Assembly (NCBI GenBank): GCA_964016885.1
Contig: OZ024743.1
Location: 15,089,209 to 15,153,208 of the forward strand
Source of the DNA: Eledone cirrhosa
Taxonomy: Eukaryota; Mollusca; Cephalopoda; Octopoda; Eledonidae
Length of the DNA: 64,000 nt
Direction of reading: 5' to 3'
The notes beneath the pieces were generated by a model that was not told the origin of the DNA, ran no database searches, and saw only the letters and a list, made by a program, of their open reading frames with translations. The stretch's first letter is position 1. The number at the start of each line of letters is the position of its first letter. Shown one piece after another: positions 13,916 to 25,740 of the stretch. Made by a program: the position numbers and the translations under genes.

Positions 13916-14261
13916 ATTAGCATTAACAGTAGCATACATACACGTATATATATACATACATATTGGCTTGTATATATATATATATATATATATATACAAG
14001 CCAACAATGTGACTTATTTAAAGATTCGAAGTATTTGCGTCCCAACTCAAATGACCATAATTATATTCCATTACTAAAACAATGAAGATAATCAGGAAAA
14101 TGCACCTCAGAAAGCGAAACCTAGACGACTCTGCCCACTTTTTCCTCTCGTATTATGCTCATTTGTGCTGTGAAATATACCATTCTAATACGACGTTTCA
14201 GCAGAATGAATCATTATAGTTCTGCAATTATGTAATGTGTTTCATTTTGATAAAATCTTTG

Positions 14262-14415
14262 ACAAGGCTGCTTCTTTGAGTTTCGTGTACCATCCTTTCA
14301 ATGGGTAACCAAAATAGTTCCGTCTGCTCTGATAAATTTGTACAAGCTGACATGCAGTGGAATCGAACTTGGTACCTAATGAATACGAGGCAAACATCTT
14401 AACATCTCGACCATG
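14262..14415 (-). mobile_element. Old tRNA-derived SINE relic
   Basis: Read on the minus strand: 'catggtcgagatgttaagat' (A-box region), then 'aagttcgattccactgca' (B box GTTCGATTCC), then further on 'cacgaaactcaaagaag'. The order (tRNA-like head, 'ccactgc', then an 'aaactcaaagaag' block) resembles a second cephalopod SINE type, different from the family at 12188. It is diverged and no target duplication was found. Confidence 0.5.
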
Positions 14416-15238
14416 ATGCACTTATCATGTAGTAAAGAAAACTGATGATAACACAAGCAGAAAACAGAACATTGCAGACGGATAAATAATCGTAACATTC
14501 TGAAATGACACAAGAAATAACGTACCTGGGAAACATATATATGGCATTCATATAGTGGTATTTGTTGGTTTCATATAATGGTGATTTTTCCTCTGAATAA
14601 ACTGAATATAAAATGTAAAATGCAGTATGAATACAGAACTCTTTCAACAATTGTGATAGACCTATACATTATAGTGTTAATGATGTAGAAGAGACAGCCT
14701 TGGAGCTGCTATAAAATATATAGATTGCTTCTTCAATAAATGCCATTTTGACGATATGACATAAAATGTTTATCAGTTAGAAAAGTTTTTCAACCACTTT
14801 GGAAATTTCGGTAGAAATTATGCAGAAATGTAGCCAGTTGCTGTTCATTTTTGAACAGCTAAACTAAAAGATTTTCTTTAGAATATATTTTGTATAGTGA
14901 GATTGCATGACACAAATAACACGAATAAAAAAAAGAAAAACAGGGAGAAAACGTCCTTTCTCAGAAGTAGGATTGAAAAAGAAAAAGAAAAAGAAAAAGA
15001 CAGAAATAAGACAATGATTTCTATAGCTTCAAATATTGGGTTACAACTAAAGAAGATCTACAAAAAATGGTTGCCAATCAATGAGAAATGTAAATTATGA
15101 CGAAAAAAATTATTGTTCACATACCTACGGACAGAATCAAGATATATAGATGGTACCATAAAATGGTGTAGTCAGCAATTTTATTTTGGATATAACCGAG
15201 ACAGCAATGCATTATATATTCATGTATAAATAAATAAA

Positions 15239-15372
<134 letters not shown>

Positions 15373-15375
15373 ATG

Positions 15376-16147
15376 GAAAAATTTGAACAGGGACAAGACA
15401 GAGAGGCAGTACAACAAATGTTTATTAATTTCACGCTCTTGAGAGTGGGGTGTTGGTGGGGGACAATATACATATATATAAGTATATACATATATACATA
15501 TATATATATATGTGTGTGTATGCAATGACGTACAGAACTATATATTTATATACTTTCGATTGATATACATACTTACATATGTAGTTTACGTATTATTTCA
15601 TTGAATGCGTGTATGAATAATATCTCAGTTCCATGTTCTATAGCTATGATTAATTTTCTCAAATAGTCAGTGAAGAGGAAGGCATATCCTGCTAGTCAGT
15701 ATATTTTATTAAATGTCTTAACAAATCTCAACTCGCCACTTGCGAATCACACCATATAATATAACGTTCCATATTTTATTGGTTATTCCCTCTATGTTTC
15801 TTATCATCTTCATATAATGAATGCAATAAACTTATGGTTATCAATTATGTTTATTTGTTTTCGTAGAGAATATTTCTAGTTTCTTTTATTTCTCGGAATA
15901 AATTTAGTGGTTAGTTTACTCGAGTTAACTGATATATTTATTGAAAGGGAAAAGTGAATCTTCCGCACACTTATCATCTTAAAACACAATTATGAACTTA
16001 AACAGAAATAGGAATAACCTGACGTAAAGCTGGAATTACATTTTTAATCCTATTTATATGGTGGAGTAACATATATTAAACAAAATGCACATCTTCTTCG
16101 GTTCAATCATTTAAATGAGGATTCAAGTCTTCCGTATTGCAAATCAA
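15376..16147. other. AT-rich DNA, no feature recognised
   Basis: Contains short TA tracts near 15470-15512. No open frame or repeat family was identified on either strand. Confidence 0.5.
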
Positions 16148-16160
16148 ACTAACCTAATAT

Positions 16161-16254
16161 AATTGTTTCTACTTCTGGCACAAGGCCAAAAATTATCCTG
16201 GGATTTGAAATCAGTGCTTAAAGCATGGTGTCCGACCCTCTACCGATACTGCCA
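16161..16254 (-). mobile_element. SINE copy 1 of tandem pair, internally deleted
   Basis: Minus-strand SINE of the 12188 family, reduced to about 95 bp. The tail ('aattgtttctacttctggcacaa' reversed), a piece around 'gggatttgaaatcag', and the head 'ctctaccgatactgcc' remain; the middle is lost. The left flank 'actaacctaata' (16148-16159) is repeated exactly at 16457-16468, and a 10/12 match lies between the two SINEs at 16255-16266. Confidence 0.75.
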
Positions 16255-16266
16255 ACTAACCGTATA

Positions 16267-16456
16267 TAATTGTTTCTACATTTGGCACAAGGCCAGCAAT
16301 TATACATTAAATTACTTGTACTTTATTTTATCGATCCCGTAAGGCTGAAAGGCAAAGTTAACCGCGACGGGATTTGAACTCAGACCATAGAGGGATGTAA
16401 CTATGCTGGAATGCATGGCGTCCGACTCTCCACCGATACCGCCAATTCACCACCCT
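16267..16456 (-). mobile_element. SINE copy 2 of tandem pair
   Basis: Full minus-strand SINE: tail 'attgtttctacatttggc', core 'gtaaggctgaaaggcaaag', B box region 'gacgggatttgaactcag' and head 'ctccaccgataccgcc'. It ends at the exact target repeat 'actaacctaata' (16457-16468). Together with 16161-16254 it forms a tandem pair at one target. Confidence 0.85.
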
Positions 16457-16906
16457 ACTAACCTAATACATTGAGCTACACTTGTTCCATGATAAACATG
16501 AATGAAATTCTGGTAGCGTTTGTGTTACGTCATAAGAAAAATTTCAGACAAGAAGAATTATTTAGGTTTTCCATATAAATGATACTTACTAAATGTTTCA
16601 CGATTATTGTGAAAACTATAATTAACTACTGCTCTCCTAAATATTATATCCTTATTTATTGTGTCTTTAACCATAACCAAATAAACAAATACACGACTGT
16701 TTACAGACCAAACCGCCTCTGGAAAACTGTTCTACATGTTATGGCCCGATTAACTCGGTTTACATTAAATTAGCAATTTTGAAACTTGTGACTATAGTAC
16801 ACAATTACCAAATTATTTTTATTAAATAATCTGCTTAAATATTTTGATCATAAATACTCACACATATGCACGCGCATTCATATACATACATATGCCCACA
16901 CACACT

Positions 16907-16908
<2 letters not shown>

Positions 16909-16947
<39 letters not shown>
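16909..16947. repeat. (TA)n microsatellite
   Basis: A TA run of about 39 bp, located just downstream (minus-strand sense) of the hammerhead-like fold at 16998-17044. Confidence 0.9.
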
Positions 16948-16948
<1 letters not shown>

Positions 16949-16997
16949 GATATTAATAAATCGAAACTATATTTATAAAACCATATTTATTTCATTA

Positions 16998-17044
16998 TAC
17001 ATATTTCAGGGATACCACATTAAATTATGGTATGCCTTCATCAG
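16998..17044 (-). ncRNA. Hammerhead-like fold lacking stem I
   Basis: On the minus strand: core CTGATGA (17044-17038), a stem II of 10 pairs with one mismatch (AGGCATACCA with TGGTATCCCT), GAAA (17007-17004), then a short stem III (ATA/TAT) and an AUA cleavage triplet. The bases before the core (TTTTGC) have no partner after the cleavage site, so stem I is missing. It could be a hammerhead cut at its own cleavage point, a decayed copy, or chance. No PLE coding sequence lies nearby. Confidence 0.35.
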
Positions 17045-17293
17045 GCAAAATACAATATATAACAGTTTTACAAATAGCTTTGACGTACCCTTTTAAAATG
17101 CAACCATTACTTTTGGAGGCTGTCTGGATAGTGATTTGTTTATATTATTTTAATAAGTCAGAGTGTTAAGCACAATTAGAAAAAGACGGAGAGAAAGAAA
17201 AAAAGCAAAAAGACGGAGAGAGAGAAAGAAAACCTAGAGAAATATCGGAGAGAGAGAGAAATGTATGGAGGTGTGTGTGTGTGTCTGTGCATG

Positions 17294-17300
<7 letters not shown>

Positions 17301-17353
<53 letters not shown>
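17301..17353. repeat. (TA)n microsatellite
   Basis: TA run of about 50 bp preceded by GA-rich (17180-17265) and TG-rich tracts. It marks the left side of the decayed transposase-like gene copy. Confidence 0.9.
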
Positions 17354-17356
<3 letters not shown>

Positions 17357-17511
17357 GGTGTTCCAGAATCCCACGTTTTACACAAAAGTGTTTCTTTCTT
17401 AGCTCCCTATGCATTTTCTGATGCCATTTTGTATACTATCAATTTATAATATAATTTTGATTATTTCAGACTAATGTAAGTCTTGCATAATAGTTACAAA
17501 TTGGCAGAATA

Positions 17512-19839
17512 ATGGCGGAAACCAGTGGGCCTAGTTGTAGCTACTTGCCCCGTTGTGATGATCGAGAAATATGGCTCCTGGGGCAATAAGTTGCATCCTT
17601 TTTACCAAACAAATTACCAACAAAGGGGGATGTTCTAAGATATTTCTTCTACCTGAAAGATGGTCCTATGAAACACGAAAAGCATGTGAGCTTCTATGGT
17701 GCTATTGCGGATAGGCTTGTGATGGAAGTAGTTAGTCAGTGGGAAAAAGCTGGTGTGGCGACTCAACAGAAAGACAAAGTGAAACTGAAAATTATGAAGA
17801 TGTACAGTGAATACAGAAATTTACAAAAGACAAAGGTTCTAAGTCAAACAAAGAAACGGAAGCACTATTTATTTCTGAATTGGATTCGTATTTCTACATT
17901 GCACATACTGATGCTGAAAAGACAATTTTGAAAGACCGTCTTCGTAATAATGAACAGAAAATGGAAGATGCTACATTTCTCGAAGCCCTGCGTTGCCAGA
18001 AAAAGTACCTCTCGGTGCTGAATGAAGACAAGGGTTACCAGAAAAAGGTATCTTGAAAGTTTAAGCGTGATAAGGTTTCTGTGGCTCGATGCCATAAATG
18101 CTGTTCTCTGGCCCAGTGTAGAAAGCGTTTGTCAGGATATGTAGCAGCAGAACTCCCGGGTAATGAACTGAGTGATTCAAGTTCAACCAATGATTAAACT
18201 GAAGATGAACAGGATCCGGAATTTCAGGCCTTAAACCCACTTAGAGACAGCTCAAAGTTAAACAAAAAAACGAAAAATCCAGCTAGAACTCCTAAAGAAT
18301 ATATTTCAAAGTCCAAATATTTCTCTAATGGCTGATCGTTCAAACCTGACACTGGGCCAGAGAACAGCATTTATGGCATCGATTATTTTTGAGGGTGGGA
18401 CTGACATAGAGGCCATAACTCTCTCCTAGAATAGTAGCAGATGTGCAGCTAAGAAGATCAGAACTGTGGGGCTGAACACATAATGGAACAATTTGCTGTA
18501 CCAGACTTTGTTACCTTGCATTGGGATGGCAAAATAATTCCTGGTGACCACGAGAGGCTAGGTGTGCTAGTTGCTGGAACTCTGGACTTCAGAGAAGGTA
18601 AACTCCTCGGGGTTCCCATAATTCCTGTTGGCACTGGAACCACCCAAGCCAAAGTATCATTTGATCTTGTTAAAGATTGGAATGTTGATGGGTCTGTGGT
18701 GGGCTTGGTCTTCGACACAACTACTGCGAATTCTGGATGGAAAAGTGGTCCCTGCGTGAAAACTAGGAAGAGATGTTCAACACAAAAGGTCTTTTATTTT
18801 GCTTGTCGGCACCATGTCAGGGAGCGTATCTTGTGTGCAACAACTATTCGGAATGTCCAGTCCAGACACCCCAGAGTTTAACGAGTTCACAAAAGATTGG
18901 TTGTCACTCACGGAAAAGACCAACTTTAAAACATTGAACATTTGTCGACCGGAGACTCAAGCGTCTGTGTTCTGAGAACATCAAGTTTCTCCAAAATTTG
19001 CTGACATCCGACGATGGGAAAATGAGTTCTCCTCCACGGGACGAATACCAAGAATGTGCCGAGTTGATGCCGATCTTGCTTTTTGTCATCCCTCCACGTG
19101 GAATTCATTGGATGCTGCCTGGTGAACATCATAATGCTCGTTGGGTGTCCACACTCATCTATAGTGCAAAGATGTATGCATTTGGTGAGCGACTCAATTA
19201 CGATCAGCTAAAATGGAAAAGTTGCGCCGGATCTGTATGTTCAATGCTCTGTTCTACGTGCGATACTGGCTAACAGCAGTCAAGTGTGCTGATGCCACTT
19301 CCAATGATTTTCAATTCTACGTGGAGGTGACACAGTACAGTAAGGTTGACAGAGATCTCTCGCAGGCAGCCAATACTGCTCTGAGCAGGAATATTTGGTA
19401 CCTGACGGAGGAAGCCATTCCACTAGTGCTGTTTTCAAGTTGGGTCCAAGAGTCTGAGAAGAAACAAATAGCCCAATGTCTTATCAAAACGAAAACGTAT
19501 GGGCCTCTCGACCGTGGTGCTCCAGTATTTCCCAAGTTGAAGTCATCCACGAAGCTGCCTCATCTAGTTGGGAAGAAATCAAGGCTTCTGTTCGATCTCC
19601 TTGGTCTCGACGATACTTGGCTTGAGCTGTCTCCTGCAGCTTGGTCATCATAATCGTCTTATCAAAATGCCTGTACTGTTGTTCACAATATCAAGGAAGT
19701 CAACGATCTGGCGGAGAGATAAGTCAAGTTGATAACTGATTTTGTTGCCATCACCAAGAATGAGGAGGAGAAGCAGTGTGTTCTTCAAGTAGTCGAAGCT
19801 CATCGTCGCAAAGTACCGAATTTCAAGACGAGACTCTAA
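17512..19839 (+). pseudogene. Uncharacterised transposase-like gene, intronless decayed copy
   Basis: A single degenerate coding copy with at least six frame breaks. It starts MAETSGPSCSYL, with an early stop (about 17587). It then reads LPTKGDVLRYFFYLKD and ends its first half in EKTILKDRLRNNEQKMEDA (about 17920-17980, another frame). A second block (18483-18881) has LHWDGKIIPGDHERLG, GLVFDTTTANSGWKSG and ACRHH. A third (18998-19273) has GEHHNARWVSTLIYSAKMY, and a fourth (19213-19653) ends near LFDLLGLDDTW. The last frame ends EAHRRKVPNFKTRL at about 19838, with an AATAAA further on (about 19927). I know this block order from an unnamed protein family widespread in molluscs and arthropods. 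The Asp residues in HWDGK and FDTT plus the Cys-His motif suggest an RNase H-fold, hAT-like transposase ancestry; that is inference. Lack of introns fits either a transposon or a processed copy. Confidence 0.6.
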
Positions 19840-20148
19840 AAAAATATGACAGGAGTTAACTTAACTGAAGTTGTTTCTTCCTTGTACGCCTTTATATTTA
19901 AAGCTGGTCTACTAAATATAATGGATTAATAAAGTAGACAATTATTGTATGGTCATATTTTGTTTCACATTTTCATGATTTCATGCAACATAATCACACT
20001 TTCCACTATAATAACCATGATATAGGCAAAACTCAAAATAATTGATTTCATACAAAATATATTTTATTTTACCAAATGGGGGCATTTATAATGGGAAAAT
20101 ACACAGGGAGCGATAGTATTGTGACCTTGCTTTTTATGGCACACTATA

Positions 20149-20157
<9 letters not shown>
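19840..20157. other. 3' flank of the decayed gene copy
   Basis: AT-rich sequence with a possible polyadenylation signal (AATAAA, about 19927). No other feature is visible before the next microsatellite. Confidence 0.5.
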
Positions 20158-20232
<75 letters not shown>

Positions 20233-20236
20233 ATAT
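20158..20236. repeat. (TA)n-(TG)n microsatellite
   Basis: TA repeats (20158-20207) then TG repeats (20208-20232). The run directly precedes the fold-back repeat at 20243. Confidence 0.95.
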
Positions 20237-20242
20237 AGGTAG

Positions 20243-20658
20243 TGGAATTTCGTATTTCTAAAGATATAGTGTATATTTATAAATAATCATTATGAAAGCC
20301 GTGGCTATGCAAAAACCCCAGTGGCTATCAGCACCTGGAGGTCTCCAACAGAAGCAAGTGGGACAGTCGTTGATGCTCAGTTCGAACTGAACTGGTTCTC
20401 GTCAGGACGATCCCTCCCGCTCTTGCAACCAACTGCTCGACTTTGAAATCAGGTGAGGGTGTATAGTTTTCTCGTCTGTGTAAATGAGGTGATTAATTTC
20501 ATTTGCATTTGAAGTTGTACAAGCTTCGATGATTGCATCCTTTGCTTCTGCTGGACAGCACCAGGTGGCGACAACTGCTGTTATTTATGCATAGCTACAG
20601 CTTTCTAAATGTATATTTATAAACATACCGTATTTCCTTAGAAATACGAAATTTCAAT
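20243..20658. mobile_element. Fold-back (TIR) repeat, copy 1
   Basis: About 415 bp with imperfect terminal inverted repeats of roughly 75 bp. The left end is 'ggaatttcgtatttctaaag' through 'gaaagccgtggctatgc'; the right end is 'gcatagctacagctttc' through 'ccttagaaatacgaaatttc'. A related element with the same right end lies at 50298-50740. The interior has 'gaactgaactggttctcg' and a 'gcttctgctggacagca' word shared with copy 2 in reverse orientation. There is no coding capacity, so it is MITE-like, with no transposase family assigned. Confidence 0.65.
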
Positions 20659-20727
20659 ACATATCTGTATACAGCTATGCTCGAAGCTAGATCCCAATCC
20701 TCTCTCACTCTTCCTCTCTCTCCCTCT

Positions 20728-20856
<129 letters not shown>

Positions 20857-21201
20857 CCAATCGTCTTTTAATCTAAATTTTATTTTTATCATGTATATCT
20901 GCTGAAGAGTAACGTCTTGAATAATGCAGGTATAATGGAGTAAAAAATTAAATGGTAATACACAGTTTTCTCCACAAATGCATGCGATATTGTATCCACA
21001 TTGAAATGTCCGTCGCGATGTATAAAGAAATAGCAAAAAATCCTATCCTTGTTTTTCTCAAATTCTCAAATTTTGAATCGTAAATGCCCTGCAAACGGAA
21101 CTGGCCTTTTTTCATCCAGTTTTCTATCAGCTCCCAAAGAAGGAAGGGTTGAAAACTGTATGTCGAGGTTATAGTATCTTACCAAATATATGCACTATGA
21201 C

Positions 21202-21319
<118 letters not shown>

Positions 21320-22142
21320 ATGTATCGAACTAAGGAACACCAGACTACGATCTCTAACTGGATTGTCGTGGATTATGTGAAAGGCATATAATCGAAATAT
21401 ACACTCCCTTGACCATGAAAATGCCGAAGTACACGAATTTCTTGACATCCCTGCCCTGTGCATCTCCAATACTTATAACACTTTTAATGCTTGCACTATC
21501 TTTAATGCTTATAATATTTCTCCACACACAGACTATATCAATCATATAAAGACTTTGCCACCAGATCTACCAACCTAACACTCTTATTTACCTACCTAAG
21601 TGCCTCTACCACACATATCTCTCTGCCACACTATATAAACAAGACGCACATGCGTGCCATACATATAACATTTGCACTATATAACCACTTATCTTCATGT
21701 TGTACTTTAACCTATATCTTTGATTTTTGATTGTACCTATTAATATAAATGTAATCTCGAAGTGTGTACTGCCACTCTAAATTCTGTAATGAATGTTGAC
21801 CCACAATGTTTGAATATGTATCAATGTTTGAATATGTATTGGTATGTCTCTCGGCTGAAAAGGAGGTCATATAACTGTCCATGCATTAATAAATTGCTCC
21901 GAAGAATCCAAACCTCGGTTTGGAGGAAAAAGCTGTAAGCACAATAATGTTTTGAACAGTTCTTTGATTCTTATATTTCATATAACTGCTCTGTAAATCA
22001 TCTGATGTTTTTACATTGAGCTACTTAACTTACTGGTAATAAGGTAGTAATACATTACTGCCTACCACTATTTAGGGTGTGTGTAAAATACTTACAACTG
22101 CTTAAGGTTTTGTGTTTACATAACCATAAATAGTATAACTAA

Positions 22143-22145
<3 letters not shown>
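21320..22145. other. Non-coding DNA, possible retroelement 3' tail
   Basis: No frame is convincing. The block 21840-21960 contains 'ctctcggctgaaaaggagg', 'tgcattaataaattgctcc' and 'ccaaacctcggtttggagg'. This resembles PLE 3' ends (Asn/TAATAAA style plus a small hairpin), but I cannot link it to a coding region. A 17-bp direct repeat ('tgtttgaatatgtatt') occurs at about 21810-21840. Confidence 0.35.
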
Positions 22146-22176
<31 letters not shown>

Positions 22177-22231
22177 ACACTCACTGATATATGAATATAC
22201 TTATATATATATATTTATATATATATAAGTT

Positions 22232-22264
22232 GGAATAGAATGAAACGAAATTTCATTTCTCACT
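22232..22264 (+). repeat. Single arm of the 25003 hairpin repeat
   Basis: The words 'aatagaatgaaacgaaat' and 'ttcatttctcactctta' are the same as one arm of the perfect hairpin at 25003-25088. Here the arm stands alone, 85 bp upstream of PLE C. Confidence 0.75.
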
Positions 22265-22350
22265 CTTAAATGTAAGTATGTATGTATACGTACATACATA
22301 TATGTATACAGACGTACAGTAGCATGTATATTTATATATATATATATATG

Positions 22351-23474
22351 GATGTCACACTCAATTTAAACTCTGGTTTGATTAAACCGTTTCATAAATT
22401 GAATGAAAATCTCAAATACGTAAATGTTGGGTCTAACCACCCCATCTCTATAATTAAATCTATCCCTAAAAATATTTCACTTAGAATCTCGGGTCTATCT
22501 TCTAACATACAAGTATTTAAGGAACACGCCGAGTACTACGATAACGCCCTTAGTAAAGCAGGCTACCTCAACAAAATAGAGTACATAGATGGGAACAAAA
22601 CACCCAAAATAAATCCCACATAGGTAGATATAATAACACAACACCAAACCACACTTACTACCATAGTATGCACACCAGTAAACCAACAAACAAAATTAAT
22701 AGAAAGCGATGCAAAGAGTACTTATGGTATAACCCCGAATACAATAGTTCCATTAGTACAAATTTACCAGTACTCTTCTTTAAAATAATTAAAAGACATT
22801 TTCCCACATCACACAAATACCACAAAATCCTAAACCCTACCACTATAAGACTGTCATACTCTACAGCGTTAAACCTTGAACAACACATAAAAAAGATCAA
22901 TACTAGAAGGTTAAACGAAAACACTAAGAACTTAAGTACAAAGAACACAAAAAAAACAGTAGACAATACACTACAGAACATAAATAAACCACACCTAAGT
23001 TCGTCCGCAATACTACTCCAGAGAAAACCCAACGTACACAACTGTAACTGCACCTATCCTGACAACTGCCCCCTCGGCAATAACTGCCTGGAAAAAAATA
23101 TTATTTATAAGTGTACCATTAAATCCGGAGGCAACGAGTGGTATTACGTGGGATCAACGGCAACATCGTTTAAATCTCGATTGTATAGGCATTCTTACTC
23201 AATAAAACACCAGAGCCAAAGAAATGTAACAACTTTAGCAGAAAAAGCTTGGACGCTCAGGGATAGCGATCAAAAGTTTACCCTAAAATGGGAGAAATTA
23301 GCTAAAACCCAAAGCTTTTCCAGGAGCCAAAATTTCTGCAAATTGTGTAATCTTGAGATTTATTACATAATCACACACAAGAAGAAACTGCTGAATAACA
23401 GAATTGAACGAACATTATTCTGCCGTCACAGAACTAAAACCCTTTTTTCCCACTACAACGCGAATATTACATAA
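22351..23474 (+). pseudogene. PLE C RT C-terminus + GIY-YIG endonuclease
   Basis: Starts in the RT C-terminal block (MDVTLNLNSGLIKPFHK, equivalent to FLDVTLDLEN in PLE D). It reads to a TAG at 22621, where a single frame change is needed to continue in GRYNNTTPNHTYYH and then RCKEYLWYNPEYN. Downstream are FFKIIKRHFP, IRLSYSTALN, a Cys-rich motif CNCTYPDNCPLGNNC, the endonuclease core IIYKCTIKSGGNEWYYVGST with TSFKSRLYRH, and CKLCNLEIYYI near the end. The catalytic RT motifs are absent because of the 5' truncation. Only one frame break in 1.1 kb suggests a fairly young insertion. Confidence 0.85.
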
Positions 23475-23639
23475 AAGAGGGACATCCCCCAACTATATAA
23501 ACCTTAATCTAGTTAGAAAAATATAAAAACAATCTCTTCTCAACATATATTAATAACCTTAAATTACCACACTAATAATGGAAAGATATGCTGATGAGAA
23601 TAGGTGCAAATATGCGATAATGAATGTGTCTAAAAACGT

Positions 23640-23779
23640 CCATAAGTATGTATATATATGTGAAAATGTATATAAATAAGTAAATATATATATATGTTTG
23701 ATGTGTATAGTTAGATGTAAGTGTATTCATGTATTAAAGTGCTTATATATGTATATATATGTATATATATATATATGTG

Positions 23780-23836
<57 letters not shown>

Positions 23837-24120
23837 ATGTATATATGTGTATATAGATGTGTATGTATGTGTATGTGTGTACACATGGACTAGAGTATGT
23901 ATGTATATATGTGTGTGTCTATACGTGTGTATATAAAGATAAGTTGAGTATGAAAATGTATACACATGAGCGCGTATGTATGTACATGAATACATGTGTG
24001 TATATATATGTGTATGCATGTGTATATATATGTAAGTATGAATATGTGAATTGTGAGTATATGTATTTTGTAGAGGTGTGCAAATATATTTGTGTGTGAA
24101 TGCGTGTGTGAAAGGATACT
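23640..24120. repeat. TA/TG-rich tract in PLE C 3' UTR
   Basis: Mixed 'gtatatatatg' and 'gtgtatg' repeats with a pure TA core at 23777-23826. It lies inside the element 3' UTR, as TG tracts do in PLE A. The Tyr-Ile and Val-Cys frames are artefacts. Confidence 0.85.
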
Positions 24121-24398
24121 TACACTTGAAAGAAAAATTTAAGTCTGAATGTTAATTAAGTGCAAACACAAAACCAACCACGCATATCTTTACTATCTCT
24201 AATACTTCTATAGATTTAGAAAAATAACCAATAATATATTCTATAAAAAATGCCAAAACAACAGATGGGAATCTAATTACTCACTGCCACCAAGAATTCT
24301 CACTGCTATCAAAAAACCACTCCTTCAACTATTCTTCTAACAACTTCACCCCTCCCTCCTAATATTCTCTATAAAAACTAAATAGGTCCTCAGTAATA

Positions 24399-24518
24399 TT
24401 ATTCTGATGAAATGACAGTAATTAATAACATTGAAATATTGAATGTCTGCATAACTAAAAGTTTGTAGACAGCAGCTGTTTTAGGTTATCTAACTGTTAT
24501 AGAAACACGTGTCAATAA
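24399..24518 (+). ncRNA. Hammerhead ribozyme candidate of PLE C
   Basis: Stem I: TTATT (24399-24403) with AATAA (24514-24518). The core is CTGATGA (24404-24410). Stem II is 7 pairs (ATGACAG 24412-24418 with CTGTTAT 24494-24500, one G-U) behind an A-A mismatch and around a large 75-nt loop. Then GAAA (24502-24505), a short stem III (ACA/TGT with a CG loop) and GTC at 24511-24513 as cleavage triplet. Minimal stem III is typical of PLE hammerheads. The mismatch at the base of stem II and the long loop weaken it. Its position just before the element end fits. Confidence 0.5.
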
Positions 24519-24556
24519 ATTCCTTTCAACTAAACTGTATCCATTCAAATCTTTCT

Positions 24557-25001
<445 letters not shown>

Positions 25002-25002
<1 letters not shown>

Positions 25003-25085
25003 GTAATAGAATGAAACGAAATTTCATTTCTCACTAAGTAAGTGCCGTACTAAGAGTGAGAAATGAAATTTCGTTTCATTCTATT

Positions 25086-25088
<3 letters not shown>
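25002..25088. repeat. Perfect 34-bp inverted repeat (hairpin)
   Basis: Arms at 25002-25035 and 25055-25088 are exact reverse complements ('gtaatagaatgaaacgaa', 'atttcatttctcact'), separated by a 19-nt loop. The right arm runs directly into a (TA)n tract (25090-25132). One arm is found alone at 22232-22264. The end of an element that inserts into TA repeats, or a small fold-back element, would fit. Confidence 0.85.
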
Positions 25089-25089
<1 letters not shown>

Positions 25090-25139
<50 letters not shown>

Positions 25140-25620
25140 CAAGTGGAAGCTTAGTAAAATCGAAGCTTTGTCTGTGGCGAAGCAAAGCCGACCTACAATA
25201 AGCATATGTTAGCAAAGCCCTCAATAAGGGTAGGTCCTTAGACTAATAACATACGTTTAAATAGCTTGACAAGTTGAACATTGCGGTAGGCAAAATCCAA
25301 CTATACATTAACAAAGTAACGAAAGAACTAACAGGTTAAAATACAGACCTGGACAAATCAAACGATATGCGTCTGAGATTTGTCCATGAATCGGAAATCA
25401 TTTATCCAACTCACGTAATGCGCAAGCTTGTGGTATTCCATGATCGAACAGAGGATTAATTTCATCAACATGGATTCAATTCTGCCTCAAACTGGTGTGA
25501 GCAAACTAAGTGCGACCGCTACTGATGGCAGCTTTCGAACACTTCGTTGTCACGTGTTATTTCCAGCAAGGGTAGCAACCTCCGAATTTTTTTGCGGGTA
25601 AATTCAAAGTGTTAACAAGG
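25090..25620. other. TA tract and unassigned non-coding DNA
   Basis: A TA microsatellite (25090-25132), then about 480 bp without a recognisable gene. Words such as 'ggcgaagcaaagccgacc' and 'gctttcgaacacttcgttg' are less AT-rich than the neighbours, but I could not match them to another region of the window. Confidence 0.45.

Positions 25621-25740
<120 letters not shown>

Noticed and set aside
20385..20425. CTGACGA-GAAC...GTTC-GAAC on the minus strand of the TIR repeat, and CTGATGA-GAAC...GTTC-CAAA at 50578-50605
   Set aside because: Both lack GAAA in the right place and no stem I was found; kept only as a shared word of the two TIR repeats.
20890..20935. CTGAAGA flanked by CTG/CAG near 20898
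   Set aside because: GAAA is absent (GAAT) and the possible helix overlaps the core bases.
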